A stretch of 6,731 bases of DNA, from assembly GCA_016934605.1 (NCBI GenBank), contig JAFGSO010000262.1, positions 1 through 6,731 on the forward strand. Reading direction: 5' to 3'. The notes beneath the pieces are model-generated. The model was given only the letters and a program-made list of their open reading frames with translations, was not told the origin of the DNA and ran no database searches. Positions 1 through 4,937 of this stretch are shown here, in pieces; the first letter of the stretch is position 1, and every line of letters starts with the position of its first letter. Both the position numbers and the translations under genes were made by a program. This DNA is from Calditrichota bacterium (GTDB taxonomy: Bacteria > Calditrichota > Calditrichia > RBG-13-44-9).

Positions 1-75
1 AAAAATAAATCAGGAAATGAAATATTTAAAGTCACAAATCTTTTTTAACTCATTTATGTGAATATCTTTGTGCCG

Positions 76-213
76 TCATGTCAGCCGGTAGCTCACGCCG
101 AAGGTCGGATCAGTCAGCCGATAGGCTGATCCGCCCACCGGCGTGAGCTTGGTGGTTATGAATTTTCCAGGATCGTGGATTCTTCCCGGGGTCCGTAGTG
201 TCCCGGCGTTAAT
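76..213 (-). other. Open frame without start codon, possible repeat or gene remnant
   Basis: On the minus strand a frame opens after a TAA at 214-216 and runs to a TGA at 76-78, giving 45 residues. It has no ATG, and its only GTG codons are deep inside. The translation looks protein-like, with LRTPGRIHDPGKF near the start and GGSAYRLTDP followed by FGVSYRLT at the end, so the YRLT motif occurs twice. The palindrome at 90-149 lies inside this frame and encodes the two YRLT copies on its opposite arms. It may be a remnant of a longer gene, or a repeat element that happens to be open in this frame. I do not recognise a family, and it is unlikely to be translated as it stands. Confidence 0.2.
90..149. 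repeat. Large two-tier palindrome (possible dispersed repeat)
   Basis: The outer arms AGCTCACGCCG (90-100) and CGGCGTGAGCT (139-149) are perfect 11-base inverted repeats. Nested inside them, GGATCAGTCAGCC (107-119) faces GGCTGATCC (124-132), pairing with a two-base bulge around a GATA loop. Both tiers can form one long hairpin of about 60 bases. Neither strand has a T-run directly after it, so it does not look like a standard intrinsic terminator, although it could protect the 3' end of the transcript or end transcription weakly. It is richer in G+C than the DNA around it. This combination suits an interspersed palindromic element, but copy number cannot be judged from one window. Confidence 0.7.
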
Positions 214-355
214 TTAACAGTCACAGAGATACCGAGAGCATAGAAAAAAAGATCATGGCATTTCATATTCATGTTAGCGTTTGTGAATGAATCAGTTGAA
301 ATAGATTAATAACAAGACATTCAATCTGGAATAAGAGAAACAAGCATCAGAATAC

Positions 356-727
356 TTACAAATAGAATGCATTCTCGTAATGGCGTATTTCATATTTTCC
401 GGGATGCCCGTCAACCACGATTACATCAAACTGGTAATCTACATCCGAGGAACCGGACGGATCCGTATCGCGGATATAGAGAGATGCCAGTTTGTACAAT
501 TGTCTTTTTTTGGCATATGTGAGACGGAGTTCAGGGGGACCGTATTTTTCAGAGATACCTCCCTTCACTTCTACAAAAATTATACGGTTTCCCTCTCGGG
601 CAATGATGTCAATATCCCCGCGTTCTGCTCCCCAGTTCCTGTGAAGCACAGTATAGGATTTTTTTATCAAATAATCACAGGCTTTTTCTTCTGCCCATTT
701 CCCTTTTTCAAGAGTAGATTTTTGCAT
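356..727 (-). CDS. yraN: YraN / UPF0102 family nuclease-fold protein
   Basis: This 123-residue protein matches the usual length and layout of the YraN (UPF0102) family, small cytoplasmic proteins with a Holliday-junction-resolvase-like PD-(D/E)XK fold whose exact cellular role is unsettled. The N-terminal part has the family helix (KGKWAEEKACDYLIKKSY, residues 8-25), followed by LHRNW. The core has GDIDIIA at 37-43 and FVEVK at 51-55, so the putative metal-binding residues D40, E53 and K55 are all present. The segment KYGPPELRLTYAKKRQL (about 61-77) is the typical stretch after the core. The ATG lies 12 bases after the folD stop, so it is almost certainly co-transcribed. Upstream there is only a weak AGAAG and no proper ribosome-binding site, which suggests translational coupling to folD. 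Family assignment is firm; nuclease activity is inferred. Confidence 0.93.
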   Translation of the reverse strand: MQKSTLEKGKWAEEKACDYLIKKSYTVLHRNWGAERGDIDIIAREGNRIIFVEVKGGISEKYGPPELRLTYAKKRQLYKLASLYIRDTDPSGSSDVDYQFDVIVVDGHPGKYEIRHYENAFYL

Positions 728-739
728 CTTCTGATTAGG

Positions 740-1630
740 TCAGTTCTTTTGAATGTTTTTTTCTTGAAGCCGGAAAGCCTTCATTGTGTTTCTAAGAAGC
801 ATGGCGATAGTCATTGGTCCCACTCCTCCCGGCACCGGTGTAATGGCAGCGGCTTTCGGTAAAATATCGTCAAAATCCACGTCGCCCGCAAGTCGATATC
901 CTTTTTCATTATCAGATTCCACCCGATTCACTCCTACATCGATTACCACCACCCCTTCCTTCACCATATCTGCCTTCACGATTTCTGCTTTTCCCATGGC
1001 GGCAACCAAAATATCTGCATTTAAGGTATATTTTGTTATATCCTCTGCACCGGTATGAACAACGGTCACAACAGCATTAGCACCGGATCTTTTTTGGATG
1101 AGCATCATGCTCAGAGGTTTTCCCACAATATTGCTCCGTCCCAGGATGACAACATGTTTCCCTGAAGGATCAATTTTCGATTGTCGCAGAATTTCAATAA
1201 TACCGGCAGGGGTGGCCGGTTCGAAGATCGATTGACCAACCATCAGTTTCCCGACATTATATGGATGGAAACAATCCACATCTTTCCGGGGAGCAATTGA
1301 TTCGATGATTTTCTGCTCGTTGATGTGGGCTGGCAGCGGAAGCTGAACCAGCAGTCCATGAAATTGGGGATTCTGATTATAGTCTGCAATTTTGTCCAGT
1401 AGTTCATTCTCGCTGATATCTGAATCGAGCTGATCTGTGATGGAATGAATGCCGGTTTCCTCACAGGCTTTGGCCTTCATGTTAACATATACTTCTGAGC
1501 TGGGATTTTTTCCAACCAGGATCACCGCCAGTCCCGGTATCCTTCCATGCCGTCTGAATGATTGTACCTCATCCCTTACCTGTTCCCGTATTGTCCTGGC
1601 AATAGCTCTGCCGTCAATTATCTTTGCCAC
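740..1630 (-). CDS. folD: Bifunctional methylenetetrahydrofolate dehydrogenase / cyclohydrolase
   Basis: FolD oxidises 5,10-methylene-tetrahydrofolate with NADP+ and hydrolyses the product to 10-formyl-tetrahydrofolate, supplying one-carbon units for purines and formyl-Met-tRNA in the cytosol. The 296 residues are the usual length. The catalytic Tyr-x3-Lys motif is present (Y48, K52 in YVNMK), followed by LLVQLPLP at 93-100, KDVDCFHPYN at 116-125, the nucleotide-binding GRSNIVGKP at 164-172, VVIDVGVNR at 228-236 and the C-terminal PGGVGPMT at 267-274. Position 120 is Cys where the well-known enzymes I recall have Gly. The start is GTG: it aligns with the family N-terminus, sits 10 bases after an AAGGAG, and lies inside the end of ymdB (17-base overlap), indicating coupled translation. 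YraN follows 12 bases later. The VVHTGAEDI segment (190-198) differs from the HSRT form common in other phyla. Confidence 0.97.
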   Translation of the reverse strand: MAKIIDGRAIARTIREQVRDEVQSFRRHGRIPGLAVILVGKNPSSEVYVNMKAKACEETGIHSITDQLDSDISENELLDKIADYNQNPQFHGLLVQLPLPAHINEQKIIESIAPRKDVDCFHPYNVGKLMVGQSIFEPATPAGIIEILRQSKIDPSGKHVVILGRSNIVGKPLSMMLIQKRSGANAVVTVVHTGAEDITKYTLNADILVAAMGKAEIVKADMVKEGVVVIDVGVNRVESDNEKGYRLAGDVDFDDILPKAAAITPVPGGVGPMTIAMLLRNTMKAFRLQEKNIQKN

Positions 1631-2423
1631 TTTTATCGAACTCCTTTTTACTGAAATTCAAGCGTTCAATATTTTCAGCCTTCCCCGTGTTCGGATCAAT
1701 CGTCAGTATAATTCCGTTAAATCTGAGATTTTCCTTTGCAATGGAATAATAAATATGGGTTTGAAGCATGAATCGGTCAATGGCTTTTTGTGTGTCCATA
1801 CCGATTACGGAATCGAATGGACCGGTCATACCGGCATCAGTAATGTAAGCCGTCCCGTTGTTAAGAATTCGTTCATCCGCTGTCTGTACATGAGTATGCG
1901 TTCCGATCACTGCAGACACTTTTCCGTCCAGGTACCAGGCAAGTGCCTGTTTCTCGGCTGTTGCCTCAGCATGAAAATCGACAACAATGACCGGTGTTTC
2001 TGACCGGATACGGCGAACTTCTTTCATCACGGTATTAAATGGGCAATTAATGGGATACATAAAACTTCTTCCCTGAGCATTAATAATGCCTACTTTTAAA
2101 CCGTCGGCAGTTCTGAGAACCGTGGAACCGACTCCCAGATTACCTTCCGGATAATTGAGAGGACGTAACAGATAGCCGGCATTTGTTACCAGAACCTCTT
2201 TTTTACGTGGTTCCCAGATATGATTACCGGAGGTCAGGCAGTCTATTCCCTCTGCTTTGAGCCGCTCCACCTGTTTGGATTGTATCCCTTTTCCCTTATC
2301 CAGATTTTCGGCATTGGCAATGATAAAATCAATACCATGGCGTCTTTTCAGACGAGGCAGGACGTCAAAAATGATATCGACTACCTCTTCTCCCACAATA
2401 TCTGCAATGAATAAAATTTTCAT
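1614..2423 (-). CDS. ymdB: YmdB-type metallophosphoesterase (TIGR00282 family)
   Basis: This 269-residue protein belongs to the YmdB / DR1281 family of dimetal phosphodiesterases. The B. subtilis member hydrolyses cyclic mononucleotides in vitro and is a global regulator affecting motility and biofilm choice, linked to RNase Y. Metal-ligand motifs are complete: D8 in FIADIVG, E39-N40 in NAEN (37-40), GNHIWE at 66-71 with N67 and catalytic-type H68, VDFHAEATAEK at 148-158 with H151, and GTHTHVQTAD at 174-183 with H176 and H178, followed by GMTG. The common form of the third motif is GNHTWD, so Ile and Glu here are mild variants. The ATG follows an AAGGAG at a rather long 12-base spacing. It comes 82 bases after rny and overlaps folD, so it is probably co-expressed with RNase Y. 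Role in this organism is inferred from Bacillus. Confidence 0.95.
   Translation of the reverse strand: MKILFIADIVGEEVVDIIFDVLPRLKRRHGIDFIIANAENLDKGKGIQSKQVERLKAEGIDCLTSGNHIWEPRKKEVLVTNAGYLLRPLNYPEGNLGVGSTVLRTADGLKVGIINAQGRSFMYPINCPFNTVMKEVRRIRSETPVIVVDFHAEATAEKQALAWYLDGKVSAVIGTHTHVQTADERILNNGTAYITDAGMTGPFDSVIGMDTQKAIDRFMLQTHIYYSIAKENLRFNGIILTIDPNTGKAENIERLNFSKKEFDKSGKDN
1641..1646 (-). promoter_or_regulatory. Ribosome-binding site of folD, inside ymdB
   Basis: AAGGAG lies 10 bases upstream of the folD GTG codon and within the last codons of ymdB. It supports the GTG as the true start, and it means that ribosomes finishing ymdB pass over the folD initiation site. Confidence 0.8.
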
Positions 2424-2435
2424 TTACTCACACAA

Positions 2436-2441
2436 CTCCTT
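2436..2441 (-). promoter_or_regulatory. Ribosome-binding site of ymdB
   Basis: AAGGAG stands 12 bases before the ymdB ATG, slightly further than usual. The alternative GTG and TTG triplets between them run into stops at once, so the ATG at 2421-2423 is the only sensible start. Confidence 0.7.
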
Positions 2442-2449
2442 AATTGTTT

Positions 2450-2467
2450 CCCGGTGTGAATTCCGGG
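2450..2467 (-). other. Small hairpin in the rny-ymdB gap
   Basis: CCCGG (2463-2467 read on the minus strand) can pair with CCGGG (2450-2454) across an 8-base loop, and ends 8 bases before the ymdB ribosome-binding site. The same 82-base gap also has two GAATTC sites (2458-2463 and 2477-2482) that could pair in other ways. There is no T-run, so it is not a terminator. It may be a processing or stability element between rny and ymdB, or chance. Confidence 0.3.
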
Positions 2468-2505
2468 GAAATTCAGAATTCTTCTAAAATTCCGAAAATA
2501 TTGTT

Positions 2506-4059
2506 TCAGGTGGCATATTCAAAGGCACGATATTCCCTGAGAACCGTCACTTTTATCTGCCCCGGAAATTCCGAATCTGCCTGAATCTTGAAAGCAATTT
2601 CCCTGGCAAGCTCCTTAGCCCGGTTATCATCTATATGGTTGCAATTGACAATCACCCGAACTTCCCGTCCCGCCTGAATAGCATGGGCAGTTTCCACTCC
2701 TTCAATTCCTGTGGCAATATTTTCGAGGGAGTGCATCCGTTTGATGAAACTTTCCAGGGTCTCCCGGCGTGCTCCCGGCCGGCTGCCTGATATGGAATCT
2801 GCCGCGGCCACCAGTATCGTATAGGGTGAAGAAGCATTCTCCTCGTTATGATGGCACTCCACTGCATTCACCACAATTGGATTTTCATTGTATTTTTTCA
2901 GGATTTCTGCTCCAACCTGGGTGTGAGGGGAATCCGTATGACGCTCAACTGCCTTGCCGATATCGTGCATCAGACCGGCTCTTTTGGCGATCTTTGGATC
3001 AAGGCCCAGTTCTGTTGCCATAATACCTGCCAGATGAGCTACCTCCAGAGAATGATTGAGCACATTTTGTCCATATGAGGTGAGATATTTTAATTTCCCG
3101 ATCAGTTCAATAATCTCGTCCGGAATTCCGTGAACTCCTACATCCAGCATGGCCTGTTCCCCGATATCCCGGTAGGCATTTTTCATCTCTTCTTCGGTTT
3201 TGTGGACGACTTCCTCAATACGGGCGGGATGAATTCTTCCATCCAGAATCAGCTTTTCAATAGAAATTTTGGCAATTTCCCGGCGAAAACTGTTAAAAGA
3301 GGAGAGAATTACCACTTCCGGTGTATCATCGATGATAACATCAACACCGGTAACCAGTTCGAATGCCCGAATATTTCGCCCTTCGCGACCGATAATACGT
3401 CCCTTCATATCATCATTGGGAAGTGTGACTACCGATACTGTGGCTTCCGCAGACTGCTCGGCAGCGGTTTGCTGGATGGCAGATACCACCACTTCCATGG
3501 CTTTTCGCTTACCTTCCAGCTTGGCCTGCTCGAGCACATTATTAACTATTTTCTTTCCTTCTTCCTGTGCTTCCGCTTCCATGTCACGGATAAGCAGTTG
3601 TCTCGCTTCTTCCCTGGTAAGACCGGAAACTTCTTCGAGTTTCGCAACCTGCTCTGATATAAGAGTGTTCAGTTCCTCAGTTTTTTTCTGGACATACTGA
3701 GATTTCTCATCCACTAATTTCTGCTGAACATTAACATCCTTTTCTTTTTTTTCAATAACTTCGGCTTTACGGTCAATCTCTATCTCCCGATTGTCCAGTT
3801 TCTGTTCCTGCCTCTGAAGGCTTTCCCGTTTGTCTTCAATTTCCTGTTCAAGTTTTTGTTTATGCTCAAATAACTCTTCCTGGACTTCAATGAGTTTTTC
3901 TTTCTTTAAGGATTCTGCCTCCGATTGTGCATCCTGTAAAATCCGGGCTGCTTCTTCGGTTGCTGCCAGCAATTTTTTATCTGAGGTTACTTTCAGAAAA
4001 AGCCAGAGACTGACCATGCCGACTACAAAACCAATTAATATTCCTGCTAACCATTCCAT
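2506..4059 (-). CDS. rny: Ribonuclease Y (membrane-anchored endoribonuclease)
   Basis: RNase Y starts decay of many mRNAs by endonucleolytic cuts and processes some operon transcripts at the inner face of the membrane. The 517 residues have the standard order and length: an N-terminal membrane anchor (about 4-24, LAGILIGFVVGMVSLWLFLK), a long charged coiled coil (about 30-195), a KH RNA-binding domain with GRIIGREGRNIR at 220-231, and an HD domain. Its metal-binding motif is intact, with H336 in NHSLEV and H365-D366 in LMHDIGKA (363-370). The C-terminal end has the conserved PGQIKVTVLRE (499-509). The ATG lies 10 bases after a strong GGAGG and places the membrane segment at the very N-terminus, as expected. 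It follows a probable 6S RNA and precedes ymdB, the same rny-ymdB neighbour pair as in Bacillus. Confidence 0.98.
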   Translation of the reverse strand: MEWLAGILIGFVVGMVSLWLFLKVTSDKKLLAATEEAARILQDAQSEAESLKKEKLIEVQEELFEHKQKLEQEIEDKRESLQRQEQKLDNREIEIDRKAEVIEKKEKDVNVQQKLVDEKSQYVQKKTEELNTLISEQVAKLEEVSGLTREEARQLLIRDMEAEAQEEGKKIVNNVLEQAKLEGKRKAMEVVVSAIQQTAAEQSAEATVSVVTLPNDDMKGRIIGREGRNIRAFELVTGVDVIIDDTPEVVILSSFNSFRREIAKISIEKLILDGRIHPARIEEVVHKTEEEMKNAYRDIGEQAMLDVGVHGIPDEIIELIGKLKYLTSYGQNVLNHSLEVAHLAGIMATELGLDPKIAKRAGLMHDIGKAVERHTDSPHTQVGAEILKKYNENPIVVNAVECHHNEENASSPYTILVAAADSISGSRPGARRETLESFIKRMHSLENIATGIEGVETAHAIQAGREVRVIVNCNHIDDNRAKELAREIAFKIQADSEFPGQIKVTVLREYRAFEYAT

Positions 4060-4069
4060 TGCTTCTTAT

Positions 4070-4074
4070 CCTCC
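4070..4074 (-). promoter_or_regulatory. Ribosome-binding site of rny
   Basis: GGAGG lies 10 bases upstream of the rny ATG, within the sequence between the end of the RNA gene and rny. It is the strongest translation signal in the window. Confidence 0.85.
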
Positions 4075-4128
4075 AAACTTGCTTTTGTTGGTCCTCAGCT
4101 GTAGTCGACTGAGTATTCCATATAAAAA

Positions 4129-4299
4129 TCCCTGAACCATTAGGGCGGATTTGGAAAAGAACCGCATCAAACACGGTGGGTGTTCGCCTAAACGGTTCAT
4201 GCTTCCTCTTTAGGAGGCTTGCATTAGACGCCTAGAGTCAAACTCCCTTTTTTATGGTGTTGGTTCTTCCCAAATACAACACCCTAACAGATTCAGGGA
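4129..4299 (-). ncRNA. ssrS: Probable 6S RNA
   Basis: 6S RNA mimics an open promoter and sequesters the housekeeping RNA polymerase holoenzyme when growth slows. On the minus strand this segment folds as a rod of about 171 nt, within the usual 6S range. The closing stem UCCCUGAA (4292-4299) pairs perfectly with UUCAGGGA (4129-4136). It continues as UUAGGG with CCCUAA (4282-4287 / 4140-4145), UUUGG with CCAAA (4270-4274 / 4150-4154) and AAGAACC with GGUUCUU (4262-4268 / 4157-4163). A large asymmetric bubble follows. Its 3' side carries a small hairpin (AACAC at 4180-4184, GUGUU at 4170-4174), as in many 6S RNAs. The middle is capped by a hairpin AUGC...CCUC-loop-GAGG...GCAU (4199-4224). The 5' end directly follows the zapA stop codon, echoing the zapA-ssrS order in proteobacteria. 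A short U-run follows the closing stem. The alternative is another structured RNA; I saw no tmRNA, SRP or RNase P signatures. Confidence 0.75.
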
Positions 4300-4605
4300 C
4301 TATTTTAGAAAATCAGAGTACTGATTTAGAAAAGTGTCTAAGTTCTCCGTAATTTCTTGACTCTTTGATTCTATTTCTTCTACTAATTGATCGTATTTTC
4401 GTTTCAAACGAAAAAGTTCATCGCTGATATTAACGGCAGTTAAAACTGCAATCTTTAGGGCCGAATGAACCTGAGAACTTTGCTCCAGTTTGTGCATCTT
4501 CTGATCCACATAGGTTGCAAGCTCCTGCACATATTCCGGATCCACATCCGACTTCAGTGCATATTCAGCCCCCATAATTGTTACTTTTACTGAAGATTTT
4601 TCCAT
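4300..4605 (-). CDS. zapA: Cell division protein ZapA
   Basis: ZapA binds FtsZ, cross-links its filaments and stabilises the Z-ring at midcell. The 101 residues match the family: an N-terminal beta-strand head (KVTIMGAEYALKSDVDPEYVQELATYVDQKM, about 7-37), the highly conserved segment LKIAVLTAVNISDELFRLK (50-68) and a C-terminal coiled coil (about 64-95) used for dimer and tetramer formation. It begins 39 bases after the small coiled-coil gene, whose product is a plausible partner. The ATG has no visible Shine-Dalgarno motif, and the upstream 25 bases are T- and A-rich, unlike rny, ymdB and folD. The stop codon directly abuts the probable 6S RNA, so a transcript through zapA would have to be cut to release that RNA, or the RNA has a promoter inside zapA. 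Confidence 0.93.
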   Translation of the reverse strand: MEKSSVKVTIMGAEYALKSDVDPEYVQELATYVDQKMHKLEQSSQVHSALKIAVLTAVNISDELFRLKRKYDQLVEEIESKSQEITENLDTFLNQYSDFLK

Positions 4606-4644
4606 TTGTAAGCAAAAGAAATTATCTGTTAAAATTCTGATTTT

Positions 4645-4935
4645 CTATAAATGTAATTGTTCTAATTTGACTGCAAGACGCTCTATTTTTGTTTTAATAT
4701 GAGTTTCCTTCTCCTTTAATATTTTATTTTCATGCTTTACTTTTTTTAATTCTTCCTTTAATTCCAAAGTTTCATTTTCAATAACCCGGCTATTTAATTT
4801 CTGTTCCAATTCTTCAACTTTTTTCTGAAGTTCCCTCTTAATTCCGTTTTGCTTGTTGATAACGATAATTAACTTCTTTATTCTGTCAACCAGTTGTGAA
4901 TAATTTTTGAGGACAGTCTTTGCTTCCGAATTCAT
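4645..4935 (-). CDS. Small coiled-coil protein upstream of zapA (ZapB-like)
   Basis: This 96-residue protein is very rich in Lys, Glu, Leu and Ile, and almost all of it (about 14-94) is predicted by eye to be one coiled coil with regular heptads. It has no signal peptide, membrane segment or enzyme motif. The end, HENKILKEKETHIKTKIERL then AVKLEQL, resembles the C-terminal pattern of the short coiled-coil proteins encoded just upstream of zapA in many bacteria (the ZapB-like TIGR02449 type), from memory of that family. Its ATG comes 2 bases after the pheT stop codon, with only a weak GAGAG upstream, so translation is likely coupled to pheT. I infer a cell-division role through ZapA, but sequence similarity between short coiled coils is weak evidence. 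The gene is real judging by spacing and the absence of any other gene here. Confidence 0.85.
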   Translation of the reverse strand: MNSEAKTVLKNYSQLVDRIKKLIIVINKQNGIKRELQKKVEELEQKLNSRVIENETLELKEELKKVKHENKILKEKETHIKTKIERLAVKLEQLHL

Positions 4936-4937
4936 TC

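Larger units (their letters stand above)
1..355. other. Gene-free region after the operon
   Basis: This stretch lies downstream of the last gene of the minus-strand block. Neither strand has a convincing gene: the longest start-to-stop frames are about 20 codons. It contains the large palindrome at 90-149 and a smaller GC-rich inverted repeat (CCGGG at 186-190 with CCCGG at 202-206). Both fall inside a protein-like open frame on the minus strand (76-213) that has no ATG. The segment from about 215 to 355 is AT-rich, and I see no hairpin followed by a T-run in it that would make a clear terminator for yraN. The run of A at 243-249 (T-run on the minus strand) has no GC-rich stem just before it. 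The left-hand neighbour gene is outside the window. Confidence 0.7.

Noticed and set aside
78..146. 22-codon plus-strand frame within the palindrome
   Set aside because: It is too short, Arg/Ser-rich, and a by-product of the inverted repeat.
243..249. T-run on the minus strand as the yraN terminator
   Set aside because: The bases just before it in the transcript form no GC-rich stem, so an intrinsic terminator cannot be supported.
380..862. 160-codon plus-strand frame opposite yraN and folD
   Set aside because: It lies antisense to two genes with clear family motifs, its translation looks unlike any protein I know, and it is a shadow of their codon use.
1449..2003. 184-codon plus-strand frame opposite folD and ymdB
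   Set aside because: It is antisense to well-supported genes, and its Cys/Ser-rich translation has no domain pattern.
3130..3657. 175-codon plus-strand frame opposite rny
   Set aside because: It mirrors the coiled-coil and KH coding region of rny; no independent evidence for a gene.
4094..4113. CTCAG...CTGAG hairpin between the RNA and rny, as a possible terminator
   Set aside because: The stem is only 5 base pairs with a 10-base loop and no T-run follows on the minus strand; rny needs read-through here.
3977..4174. 65-codon minus-strand frame crossing from the RNA region into rny
   Set aside because: It overlaps both the conserved 6S-like fold and the rny start in another frame, and has no ribosome-binding site of its own.
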